64,000 bases of DNA from Methylobacterium thuringiense. GTDB lineage: Bacteria > Pseudomonadota > Alphaproteobacteria > Rhizobiales > Beijerinckiaceae. The notes beneath the pieces are model-generated. The model saw nothing but the letters and a program-made list of their open reading frames with translations. It was not told the origin of the DNA and ran no database searches. The stretch spans positions 1-64,000 of the forward strand of contig NZ_BPRA01000017.1 in the NCBI RefSeq assembly GCF_022179645.1. Reading direction: 5' to 3'. The translations under genes and the position numbers were made by a program. Positions 56,834 through 64,000 of this stretch are shown here, piece after piece; position 1 is the stretch's first letter, and each line of letters starts with the position of its first letter.

Positions 56834-57218
56834 TTCCCCAATACGGTGCCGCGTTGTAGTAGCGGTGCACGTGCTCTTCCCACTCGCGCTCGTCGGCCGG
56901 GTCGCCGCCCTCGGGTGAGCGCGCGGGGGCGTTGCGGAGCTGCTCCTCGGTGATGTCGACGACGTAGGCCTCGATGGCCGGATCGAAGGCCAGGACCGCC
57001 CAGGGCAGCGTGTAGTAATCCTCGCCGAGGCCGAGGAAGCCGCCGAAGCTCATCACCACGTAGGCGACGCGGCCCGAGGACTTGTCGAGCATCAGCCGCT
57101 CGATGCGGCCGACCTTGCCGCCGTCGGGGCGGCGCACCTCGGTGCCGATCACGCGGTCGCTGGCGATGAGGGTGCGGGCCTTCGGCCCGGCCTGTGGGGT
57201 GGTGCTGACGGGGTCCAT
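56829..57218 (-). CDS. PRC-barrel domain protein
   Basis: This 129-residue protein has a single PRC-barrel fold (about 15-90): IASDRVIGTEVRRPDGGKVGRIERLMLDK-type start, AYVVMSFGGFLGLGEDYYTLPW, then an acidic, Glu-rich tail ending YWGI. PRC-barrels occur in stress proteins and in ribosome and photosynthetic assembly factors. An EcfG-type promoter ends 39 bases before its start, so it is probably a general-stress gene. It is divergent from mepA. Confidence 0.85.
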   Translation of the reverse strand: MDPVSTTPQAGPKARTLIASDRVIGTEVRRPDGGKVGRIERLMLDKSSGRVAYVVMSFGGFLGLGEDYYTLPWAVLAFDPAIEAYVVDITEEQLRNAPARSPEGGDPADEREWEEHVHRYYNAAPYWGI

Positions 57219-57256
57219 GGCGCGGGGCTCGCAACCTTGTTACATCCAACCGGGAA

Positions 57257-57282
57257 AACGCTCGGGTGACCGGGCACGTTCC
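57257..57282 (-). promoter_or_regulatory. EcfG (general stress) promoter for the PRC-barrel gene
   Basis: On the minus strand GGAAC (57282-57278) is followed after 17 bases by CGTT (57260-57257), matching GGAAC-N16/17-CGTT. The distance to the PRC-barrel start codon (57218) leaves a leader of about 30 bases. Confidence 0.65.
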
Positions 57283-57333
57283 GGTGCGGCTTTTCCGGCC
57301 GCTCGGGTTGTTCGCCGAGGGACCTCAGCGCCG

Positions 57334-58260
57334 ATGCCGCAGACCGTTCACCTGTCCGTTGCCCTCGCATTCCTCGCCCTGATCGCCGGTTCCGCGATGG
57401 CGCAGGACAAGGGCACGATGGACCCCAAACCCCTGCCGCCGCTCGCCAACCCGAACGATCCCGCGACGCCGGCCAAGGCTCTGTTCGGCCGCGTCACCGC
57501 GCCCTCGAGCGGATCGGCCGAGGCCTACGGCTCCTATGCCAAGGGCTGTTTCGCCGGCGGCGAAGGCCTCGCCTTCGACGGGCCGACCTGGCAGGTGATG
57601 CGGCCTTCGCGCAACCGGCGCTGGGGCATGCCCTACCTCGTCAGCTTCCTGGAACGGCTCGCGAGCAAGGCGCCGCAGGCAGCCTGGCCGGGGCTTCTCG
57701 TCGGCGACATGTCGCAGCCGCGCGGCGGCCCGATGCTCACCGGCCACGCTTCGCACCAGCTCGGCCTCGACGCCGACCTCTGGCTGACGCCGATGCCCGA
57801 CCACCGGATGACCCGCGCCGAGCGCGAGCAGACCTCCGCCACCGACATGGTCCGCGCCGACCGCCGCGACATCGACGAGGACGTCTGGACGCCGGCGCAT
57901 ACTGCGCTCATCCGCCTCACGGCCAAGCAGCCGGAGGTGGCGCGAATTTTCGTCAACGCCGCGATCAAGAAGGCCCTCTGCCGCGAGGCCGGCGGCGACC
58001 GCGGCTGGCTCACCAAGGTGCGCCCGATGTACGGGCACAACTACCACTACCATATCCGCCTCGCCTGCCCGCGCGGCGCCGAATCCTGCGGCGACCAGGC
58101 CCCTCCCCCGCCCGGCGACGGCTGCGGGTCCGAGCTCGACTACTGGTTCAGCGCGGCCGTGCTCAATCCGCCCAAGCCCAAGACGCCGCCGCGGCCACGA
58201 CCACCCATGACGATGGCCGGGTTGCCCGACGCCTGCCGGTCCGTGCTGCACGCGCGTTAG
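57334..58260 (+). CDS. mepA: Penicillin-insensitive murein endopeptidase
   Basis: This 308-residue periplasmic LAS-family zinc enzyme cuts the D-Ala-meso-DAP cross-bridge of peptidoglycan. It has a signal peptide at 1 to about 23 (VALAFLALIAGSAMAQ). Metal ligands are seen in GHASHQLGLDADLW (H138, H141, D148) and in MYGHNYHYHIRLAC. The cysteines of the catalytic domain likely form disulphides. The C-terminus is proline-rich (PPKPKTPPRPRPP). ATG 57334 gives the signal peptide; the frame is open further upstream through the PRC-barrel region. Confidence 0.9.
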   Translation: MPQTVHLSVALAFLALIAGSAMAQDKGTMDPKPLPPLANPNDPATPAKALFGRVTAPSSGSAEAYGSYAKGCFAGGEGLAFDGPTWQVMRPSRNRRWGMPYLVSFLERLASKAPQAAWPGLLVGDMSQPRGGPMLTGHASHQLGLDADLWLTPMPDHRMTRAEREQTSATDMVRADRRDIDEDVWTPAHTALIRLTAKQPEVARIFVNAAIKKALCREAGGDRGWLTKVRPMYGHNYHYHIRLACPRGAESCGDQAPPPPGDGCGSELDYWFSAAVLNPPKPKTPPRPRPPMTMAGLPDACRSVLHAR

Positions 58261-58411
58261 CCAGCGGGCTAAGCCGGTGCACGACGTGGTTTGCCCCGGC
58301 TTTGGCCATGGCAGCACGTGGGCAACGGATCGCACGATGCCCGGCGCACCTCTCGTGATCGTGCCCGACCGGGATCATGATCATCCTCGACCGACCCCGA
58401 GCGAAATCGCG

Positions 58412-59776
58412 ATGCCCGACGGTCCACCGGACAGCCTGCGCCAGGGCCTCAGACAGCGCCATCTCGGCATGATCGCCCTGGGCGGCATGATCGGCGCCGG
58501 CCTGTTCGTCGGCTCCGGCTCCGTCATCCGGCAGGTCGGCCCCGGCGCCTTCCTCTCCTACGCCGCCGCCGGAATCCTGGTCATCCTGGTGATGCGGATG
58601 CTCGGCGAGATGGCCACCGCCGCGCCCGCGACCGGCTCCTTCGTCACCTATGCCCGAGAGGCGCTGGGCGACTGGGCCGGGTTCACAACGGCTTGGCTCT
58701 ATTGGTATTTCTGGGTGATCGTGGTCGGTTTCGAGGCGGTGGCCGGGGCCGGCCTGTTGCAGGCTTGGCTACCCGGCCTACCGCTCTGGAGCCTGTCGCT
58801 CGGCCTGATGCTGCTGATGACGGCGACGAACCTCACCTCCGTCGGCGCCTTCGGCGAGTTCGAGTATTGGTTCGCCGGCATCAAGGTGTTGGCGATCCTC
58901 GCCTTTCTCGTCCTCGGCGGCAGCTACGCCCTCGGCCTCTGGCCCGGCCACCCGATGGATTTCTCCAACCTCCGACGCGGCGGCAGCCTGTTTCCGAACG
59001 GCGTCGGGGCGATCGTCTCAGGCATCGTCGTGGTGATCTTCTCCATGGTCGGCGCCGAGATCGCCACTATCGCCGCAGCCGAAACGCCCAATCCCGCCAA
59101 GGCCATAGCCAGGGCGACCCGCACCGTCGCCATCCGGATCGCCGTCTTCTACGTGGCCGCGATCCTCCTGCTCACCGTCATCCTGCCCTGGGACGGCCTG
59201 CCGCCCGGCGGCTCCCCCTTCGTCGCCGCCTTCGAGCGCATGGGCTTCAACCGGGCCGGCGACGCCATGAACGCCGTGGTCCTCGCCGCCGTCCTGTCCT
59301 GCCTCAATTCCGGCCTCTACACCGCCTCGCGGATGCTGTTCCTGCTCGGCGAACGGGGGGAGGCGCCGAAGGCGCTAATGCGGCTCGACCGCTCCGGGGT
59401 TCCGGCCCCCGCCATCCTCGTCTCGACGGCGATGGGCTACCTCGCGGTGGTCGCCGCCTACCTCTCGCCGGACACGGTCTTCCTGTTCCTGCTGAATTCG
59501 TCGGGCGCGGTCATCCTGTTGGTTTATCTGGCGATTGCGGTGTCGCAGCTGATCCTGAGGCCGCGGATTCCGGCGGACCGGCCGGTGGTCCGGATGTGGC
59601 TCTACCCCTACCTCACCCTGCTGACGATCGCCGCGATGACGGGGATCCTCGTGGCGATGGGATTGCAGGCGGAGACCCGCTCGCAACTGCTGCTGAGCCT
59701 GCTCTCGACGGGGATCGTACTGTCGGCCTACGGTGTACGGCGCCATCTCGGAGCGAAGCTCGAGACGGCCGCCTGA
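58412..59776 (+). CDS. APC-family amino acid permease
   Basis: This 454-residue permease has twelve membrane segments and the APC start RHLGMIALGGMIGAGLFVGSG, closest in pattern to GABA/proline-type amino acid transporters (GMVGAEIATIAAAETPNPAKAI). ATG 58412 is favoured because this motif begins about 15 residues in; the frame runs further upstream without coding features. It acts in the inner membrane; the amino acid it carries cannot be read from the sequence. Confidence 0.87.
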   Translation: MPDGPPDSLRQGLRQRHLGMIALGGMIGAGLFVGSGSVIRQVGPGAFLSYAAAGILVILVMRMLGEMATAAPATGSFVTYAREALGDWAGFTTAWLYWYFWVIVVGFEAVAGAGLLQAWLPGLPLWSLSLGLMLLMTATNLTSVGAFGEFEYWFAGIKVLAILAFLVLGGSYALGLWPGHPMDFSNLRRGGSLFPNGVGAIVSGIVVVIFSMVGAEIATIAAAETPNPAKAIARATRTVAIRIAVFYVAAILLLTVILPWDGLPPGGSPFVAAFERMGFNRAGDAMNAVVLAAVLSCLNSGLYTASRMLFLLGERGEAPKALMRLDRSGVPAPAILVSTAMGYLAVVAAYLSPDTVFLFLLNSSGAVILLVYLAIAVSQLILRPRIPADRPVVRMWLYPYLTLLTIAAMTGILVAMGLQAETRSQLLLSLLSTGIVLSAYGVRRHLGAKLETAA

Positions 59777-59821
59777 CGGATCGCGTCTCGTCCCGCCCGG
59801 CCGAGACGCGGTCGGCCGTTG

Positions 59822-60316
59822 CTAATGCCGGTCGTCGGGGGCCGGCGGCAGAGGAGCGACGGCGATGCCTTCCTCGACGAGCGCATGCGCCTCCTGCAAA
59901 GTGGCCTCACCATAGATCGCGCGGGACGGCGCCTCACCGTAATGCATGGCACGCGCTGCTTCCGGGAACCGCGCTCCGACATCGTCCGCCGTGCGCGTCA
60001 CCTGGTCACGTACCGCCCGCAGAAGCGCGCGCAGGCGACGCTCCGGCTCAGCGATCATCGGAACCGGAGCTTCCACCGGTGCAGGAGCCGGGGCTTCCAC
60101 CGCTCCCTCTTCCCGGGATACCGCAGCGGGCCCTCCAGTACGGCCCTTGTCGGTCCGCGCGACGGCAGGGGCCATCAATGCCTTGGCGACCTTGCGGGAA
60201 TCACAGATCGGGCAGGAGACGAGACCGCGCGCGGCCTGCTCGTCATAGGCATCGCCGGACGGGAACCAGCTTTCGAAGCTGTGGCCGGACTCGCAGGCGA
60301 GGGTGTAACGGATCAT
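59822..60316 (-). CDS. DUF1178 protein
   Basis: This 164-residue protein has MIRYTLACESGHSFESWFPSGDAYDEQ and a CPIC motif (CxxC) near residue 35, the DUF1178 signature, and a proline/alanine-rich middle. The family is found in alphaproteobacteria next to nitrilase and glutaredoxin genes, as here. Its role is unknown; the single CPIC suggests metal or redox chemistry. Confidence 0.85.
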   Translation of the reverse strand: MIRYTLACESGHSFESWFPSGDAYDEQAARGLVSCPICDSRKVAKALMAPAVARTDKGRTGGPAAVSREEGAVEAPAPAPVEAPVPMIAEPERRLRALLRAVRDQVTRTADDVGARFPEAARAMHYGEAPSRAIYGEATLQEAHALVEEGIAVAPLPPAPDDRH

Positions 60317-60336
60317 AGGGTCAAGATGGGGACGCC

Positions 60337-61179
60337 TCAGGCGTGCCGCACGGTGAAAGGCCGCGCATTGCGCAGAGCCGGGATGCGCGCACGCACGTCG
60401 GCGACCTGAGCAAGGTCGATCTCGGCGAGAATGACACCGGGCGCATCATTCTCGGCCTCGGCCAGCACGCGTCCCCACGGGTCGACGATCAGCGAATGAC
60501 CGTAGGTCTCGCGACCATCTTCATGCCGGCCACCTTGGGCAGCCGAGACCATGAACGATCCCGTCTCGACGGCACGGGCGCGCTGCAGCAGATGCCAGTG
60601 CGCCTCGCCGGTCTGGCGTGTGAAGCAGGCAGGCGCCGTCAGCACGGTGGCGCCGGCCTCCGCAAGGGCTCGATAGAGCGCGGGAAAACGAATGTCGTAG
60701 CAGATGGCGATGCCGATCTCGGCCCAGGGCAAACTTGCCACCACGGCGCAGTCGCCGCCGGTATAGGTCGCCGATTCCCGCCAACTTTCGCCGTCGGGCA
60801 AGTCGACGTCGTAGAGATGGACTTTGTCGTAGGCTGCGCAAATCTCGCCGCCGGCATCGATCAGGAAGGCACGGTTGGCGATCTTGTCGCCGGTCCGTAT
60901 CGCCAGCGAGCCGACATGAACGAAGACGTGGTTGTCGCGCGCAGCCTCGCGCAGGCCGGCCAGCGTCGGGTCGCTCTCCTGCGGCCCCACCGTGTCGAAC
61001 AGCCGCGTGCGGTCTCGTTCGACCAGCGAGGTCATCTCCGGAGTCTGGATGTAGTCGGCACCCCGACCGGCCGCCTCGCGGATTGCCGCCACGGCCGCAT
61101 CGCGATTTGCGAGCGGGTCACGTCCTGAACGCATCTGCACGCAGGCGGCAATGAACCGGGAATGCGCGTGTTCCGCCAT
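60337..61179 (-). CDS. Carbon-nitrogen hydrolase, deaminated-glutathione-amidase-like
   Basis: This 280-residue nitrilase-superfamily enzyme has the catalytic triad Glu48 (TPEMT), Lys119 (DKVHLYD) and Cys160 (ICYDIRF). It resembles the Nit1/NitA group that removes amide nitrogen from deaminated glutathione. Its start codon overlaps the grxC stop by one base, and the glutaredoxin neighbour supports a glutathione-linked role. omega-Amidase activity is a fair alternative. Confidence 0.85.
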   Translation of the reverse strand: MAEHAHSRFIAACVQMRSGRDPLANRDAAVAAIREAAGRGADYIQTPEMTSLVERDRTRLFDTVGPQESDPTLAGLREAARDNHVFVHVGSLAIRTGDKIANRAFLIDAGGEICAAYDKVHLYDVDLPDGESWRESATYTGGDCAVVASLPWAEIGIAICYDIRFPALYRALAEAGATVLTAPACFTRQTGEAHWHLLQRARAVETGSFMVSAAQGGRHEDGRETYGHSLIVDPWGRVLAEAENDAPGVILAEIDLAQVADVRARIPALRNARPFTVRHA

Positions 61180-61436
61180 CAGGCGGTCAGGAGCGGATCG
61201 AGACCACCGGCCCTTTCGAGGGCATAGAGGTCGTCGCAGCCGCCGACATGTGTATCGCCGACGAAGACCTGCGGCACGCTGGTACGACCGCCTGCACGCT
61301 GCGACATCGTCGCGCGCGAGCCCGCGGTCTTTTCGACGTCGATCTCGGTGAAGGCCACGCCCTTTTCCTTCAGCAGGCTCTTGGCCGCCGAACAATAGGG
61401 GCACCAAGCCGTGGTGTAGAGGGTAACCGGCTGCAT
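61179..61436 (-). CDS. grxC: Glutaredoxin 3
   Basis: This 85-residue glutaredoxin has the active site CPYC (C12, C15) after LYTTAW, the TSVPQVFVGDTHVGG loop with the cis-proline, and GGCDDLYALE. It reduces protein disulphides with glutathione. Start ATG 61436; the nitrilase gene follows immediately in the same operon, then DUF1178. Confidence 0.93.
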   Translation of the reverse strand: MQPVTLYTTAWCPYCSAAKSLLKEKGVAFTEIDVEKTAGSRATMSQRAGGRTSVPQVFVGDTHVGGCDDLYALERAGGLDPLLTA

Positions 61437-61605
61437 CGTCTCGGATCGATCATGCGAAGGAACGCATGATGATATAGCACCGTGATGTGCAGTTCCTATT
61501 GCAGGCGCCACACAGGCCTAAGGCAATCGCTTGAAAGCGCTCGCCTCGTCCAGCTTTTTGGCTCAGCGGCCGGCGCCATAGGCTTCGGCGCCACCTGGGA
61601 GTCCG

Positions 61606-61965
61606 TCAGGCCGCAGCGAGCAGTTTCTCGACCTCGCTGACGAGTTCCCGCAGATGGAAGGGCTTGGAGAGCACCTTCGCATCCTTCGGAGCCTTCGAAT
61701 CCGGGTTCAGCGCGACCGCAGCGAAGCCCGTGATGAACATCACTTTGATGTCGGGATCCAGTTCGGTGGCCCGGCGCGCGAGCTCGATACCGTCCATTTC
61801 CGGCATCACGATATCGGTGAGCAACAGCTCGAATGGCTCTTCACGCAGCCTGTTGTAGGCCGAGAGCCCGTTGTCGAACGACAGCACCTCATAGCCGGCG
61901 TTCTGCAACGCCTTGGCCAGAAACCGGCGCATGTCGTTGTCGTCTTCCGCCAGAAGGATCTTCAT
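61606..61965 (-). CDS. cpdR: CpdR-like single-domain response regulator
   Basis: This 119-residue receiver has the acidic D8-D9, phospho-acceptor D51 (LLLTDIVMPEMDG), T79 and K101. No output domain follows. Its length and sequence fit CpdR, which, when dephosphorylated, directs the ClpXP protease to the pole to degrade cell-cycle proteins such as PdhS or CtrA in alphaproteobacteria. The gene is monocistronic. Confidence 0.85.
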   Translation of the reverse strand: MKILLAEDDNDMRRFLAKALQNAGYEVLSFDNGLSAYNRLREEPFELLLTDIVMPEMDGIELARRATELDPDIKVMFITGFAAVALNPDSKAPKDAKVLSKPFHLRELVSEVEKLLAAA

Positions 61966-62035
61966 CGAACGGCTTCCTGGGGCTCTTTGAGGCCCGGTAC
62001 GACTGGTATGTTCATTTCATAAAGCGGCGACTTGG

Positions 62036-62050
62036 TAAACACGACGTTAA
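62036..62050 (-). promoter_or_regulatory. Near-match to a CtrA box upstream of cpdR
   Basis: TAAA-N7-TTAA on the plus strand (TTAA-N7-TTTA on the cpdR strand) differs by one base from the CtrA site TTAA-N7-TTAA and lies 71-85 bases before the cpdR start. CpdR is a cell-cycle gene, so CtrA control would make sense, but one near-match is weak support. Confidence 0.3.
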
Positions 62051-62118
62051 GACCCCATCCGCGCGCTGGGCATCACGGTTTGGTGGACAGGATCACCCAC
62101 TCGCATCAAAGTGCGGCG

Positions 62119-63015
62119 ATGATCGAGCGCCCGGCGCATCCGCCCTCCGATTTCGAACCGCCCTTTGCCGTCGACGAGCCGGCCTCCCATGCGGTTCCTT
62201 TCGTGTTCAATACGCCCCATTCCGGCGCAATCTATCCGGACCACTTCCTTGCGGCCTCGCGCCTCGACGCGCTGACCCTGCGGCGCTCGGAAGACGCCTA
62301 TGTCGACCGGCTCTTCGCGCCCGTGGTCGGGCTCGGCGCACCGTTGATGCGGGCGAACTTTCCACGCGCCTATCTCGACGTAAACCGGGAGCCCTATGAA
62401 CTCGACCCGCGCATGTTCGTCGGGCGGCTGCCGTCCTTCTCCAACACACGCTCGATGCGCGTGGCCGGCGGCCTCGGTACCGTGCCACGCATCGTCGCGG
62501 ACGGACAGGAAATCTATCGGGAGCGACTGCCCGTCGAAGATGCGCTTGCCCGGATCGAACACCTGTACAAGCCCTATCACCGGATGCTGCGCAGCCTGAT
62601 CCAGCGCACCGTTAAGAGCTTCGGCAACGTCGTCCTGATCGACTGCCATTCGATGCCTTCGTCGAGCCTCGGCCGAGACGAGGACGCCAAGACCGAGATC
62701 GTGCTCGGCGACCGGTTCGGCACCGCCTGCGCTCCGGCTCTCATCGACGGCATCGAGCATCGGTTTCGCGAACATGGTCTCCGGGTGGTGCGCAACAAAC
62801 CCTATGCCGGCGGCTTCATCACCGAGCATTACGGCGAGCCGAACTCGTCCCGTCATGCGCTGCAGATCGAGATCAACCGTGCCCTCTACATGAACGAGCG
62901 CACCCTTGCTCTCACCGGCGGCTTCGAGGATCTGGTGGAGTGCCTGACGCGGGTGGTCGTGGCAGTGGCCGCCGACTGGTCGGATTGGAGCTCTCGACGG
63001 ATCGCCGCAGAATAG
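62119..63015 (+). CDS. N-formylglutamate amidohydrolase-family protein
   Basis: This 298-residue protein has NTPHSGAIYPDHF, ANFPRAYLDVNREPYELDP, LIDCHSMPS and RNKPYAGGFITEHYG. These are the conserved histidine, aspartate and glutamate of the HutG-type N-formylglutamate deformylase family, which releases glutamate and formate in histidine catabolism. It is not in a hut operon here, so its substrate may be another N-acylated amino acid. ATG 62119 starts the conserved part; the frame is open back to 62032. Confidence 0.85.
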   Translation: MIERPAHPPSDFEPPFAVDEPASHAVPFVFNTPHSGAIYPDHFLAASRLDALTLRRSEDAYVDRLFAPVVGLGAPLMRANFPRAYLDVNREPYELDPRMFVGRLPSFSNTRSMRVAGGLGTVPRIVADGQEIYRERLPVEDALARIEHLYKPYHRMLRSLIQRTVKSFGNVVLIDCHSMPSSSLGRDEDAKTEIVLGDRFGTACAPALIDGIEHRFREHGLRVVRNKPYAGGFITEHYGEPNSSRHALQIEINRALYMNERTLALTGGFEDLVECLTRVVVAVAADWSDWSSRRIAAE

Positions 63016-63346
63016 CGGCGATAGATTTTAGCCACGCCGCTCAAAACGAAAAAAAAGGCCGCTCCAAAGGAACGACCCGAAGTCTAGGGAGGAAACGCCC
63101 AAGAAGGGCTGCAAAATCGCGACGCCATCGCGATATCGCAGTGCACAAGATACAGTGCGGCGCACAAAACACAAGCCGTCCGAAAAGAAGCTTTTGAGCC
63201 GCCCGCGCCGAGCCTGATCGCGACGGCCATAAGCGATGCGAGCCGGGATCTGGCGAAGAAGCAGATTGCCATTGGAATCGGCACCCGGATGCAAAAAGGG
63301 CCGCCCTGCAGGCGGCCCTCCGGTCTCGTATGATTGGCAGAGGTGA
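63016..63346. other. Intergenic region with a terminator
   Basis: This 331-base gap is convergent between the amidohydrolase and the DUF4142 gene. Apart from the terminator hairpin near its right end (63297-63319) I see no gene. Confidence 0.45.
63292..63319 (-). terminator. Intrinsic terminator of the DUF4142 gene
   Basis: The minus strand reads AGGGCCGCC-loop-GGCGGCCCT (9-bp perfect arms, 63319-63297) followed by TTTTTGC. This is a clean Rho-independent terminator 30 bases beyond the DUF4142 stop. Confidence 0.8.
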
Positions 63347-64000
63347 TCAGCCACCGAAACTCAGGTCGATGTTGGCCGAACGGTCGTGTTCGGCAGCGAT
63401 ATACGGAAGCGCTTCGTTGGCGAACTGGCGCCCCTGAGCACTGTCACCGCCGCGCGAATAGCCGTCGTAAAGTGCGAGCGTACGCGCGTCCGAGCGCGCC
63501 TGCTGAGCGACATAGGTGCGGTCGAAGCTGCGCGCGTTCGGTGCCGAACGGAGACGGTCGATCTTGGCCTGACCCTGGGGGCCGATCGCGACACGGCGCC
63601 CCGGCTCGGTCGGGCTGTTGTCGACGAGGCCGACACCACCGAGCACACCGCCGACGATCCCCGTCGCGACATTGGCCGCGACCGTAACCGGCGCCAGCAC
63701 GATGCCGACCGGGTTGTCGAGGCGCGTCTCGATGCCCTGCCGGTCCGAGACGATGCTGCCGCCAGCGCTCAGTGACGTACCGGGGGGCAGCAGCGCCTCG
63801 GTCGTGGCCTTGCGGGTCTCGATGACGCGGCGGGCGTAGCTGCGAATCTCACGATTGCGCGAACGCTCGAGGGCGATGCGGCTCGATTCGATGCTCACCG
63901 CATCCGAGCGCAGGGCCTCAGTCCGGAAGGTCGGCGTGCTCGTCGTCGCACCGGCGGGGAGCGCCAGATCCTGCGACTGGACGCGCAGCGGCAGCGGCTC
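63347..64000 (-). CDS. DUF4142-family protein (partial, runs off the window)
   Basis: The frame is open from the stop at 63347 to the last base of the window, so the start lies beyond 64000; a GTG at 63898 is not needed. The visible 217 residues include TEALRSDAVSIESSRIALERSRNREIRSYARRVI, the four-helix DUF4142 (ferritin-like) signature, and DNPVGIVLAPVTVAANVATGIVGGVLGGVG, a hydrophobic glycine-rich segment inserted between its helices. Residues upstream of the domain are Pro/Leu-rich and may be part of a signal-bearing leader. Periplasmic localisation is likely. Confidence 0.75.
   Translation of the reverse strand, partial: EPLPLRVQSQDLALPAGATTSTPTFRTEALRSDAVSIESSRIALERSRNREIRSYARRVIETRKATTEALLPPGTSLSAGGSIVSDRQGIETRLDNPVGIVLAPVTVAANVATGIVGGVLGGVGLVDNSPTEPGRRVAIGPQGQAKIDRLRSAPNARSFDRTYVAQQARSDARTLALYDGYSRGGDSAQGRQFANEALPYIAAEHDRSANIDLSFGG

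Overview
This 64 kb window is chromosomal DNA from a GC-rich alphaproteobacterium, most likely a Methylobacterium/Methylorubrum-type member of the Hyphomicrobiales. The evidence is a split pntAA-pntAB-pntB transhydrogenase, a CpdR-like response regulator, a waaA-lpxK lipid A cluster with a DUF374 acyltransferase, two promoters of the EcfG general-stress type (GGAAC-N16/17-CGTT), and small families common in Methylobacterium (DUF6894, DUF2093, PRC-barrel, aa3 oxidase subunit IV). The identification rests on recalled family features, not on a database search.

Layout. 1-11.5 kb: an eight-gene siderophore operon with the same gene order as the staphyloferrin B locus (sbnA to sbnI). The two NIS synthetases SbnE and SbnF are fused into one 1149-residue protein, and SbnI is reduced to a 128-residue ParB/SerK-like domain. 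Six of the seven gene junctions are 4-bp overlaps or nearly so, and a perfect 25-bp palindrome resembling an Irr/ICE box lies upstream. AT-rich DNA borders the cluster on both sides. 11.7-14.4 kb: a frameshifted diguanylate cyclase, an OmpW-like porin and tRNA-Arg(ACG). 14.6-22.4 kb: pnt operon, cytochrome oxidase subunit IV, a UbiB/AarF kinase, an AbrB-Doc toxin-antitoxin pair with a repeat-rich operator, and a PepF-type M3 peptidase. 22.7-29.4 kb: a sigma-54 response regulator, an L,D-transpeptidase, a DUF882 (M15-like) protein and a PilZ protein. 29.5-35.3 kb: a phosphoesterase, lipid A/Kdo genes (DUF374 acyltransferase, waaA, lpxK) and a UDP-glucuronate decarboxylase-like enzyme.

35.5-38.9 kb: a tightly overlapped nucleoside salvage operon (cdd-punA-deoC-deoA). 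38.9-47.6 kb: a His-rich secreted protein under an EcfG-type promoter, a phospholipid methyltransferase-like protein, an ACS-family MFS carrier, a threonine-aldolase-family enzyme overlapping a large FAD/Fe-S dehydrogenase, and a hydroxypyruvate isomerase-like protein. 48-57 kb is an accessory stretch: a 997-residue protein combining an SGNH hydrolase with RTX repeats, a soluble twin-PAS chemoreceptor, an HD-GYP protein, an AT-rich AraC regulator region, a DUF6894 protein, and dispersed palindromic repeats. 57-64 kb: MepA, an amino-acid permease, DUF1178-nitrilase-glutaredoxin, CpdR, an N-formylglutamate amidohydrolase family protein, and a DUF4142 gene cut by the window edge.

The siderophore operon is the standout. 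By analogy with S. aureus it encodes its own precursor supply: a serine kinase-like protein gives O-phosphoserine, SbnA/SbnB give diaminopropionate and alpha-ketoglutarate, and SbnG gives citrate. It also encodes assembly (SbnC, SbnEF, SbnH) and export (SbnD). No receptor or uptake system lies in the window.
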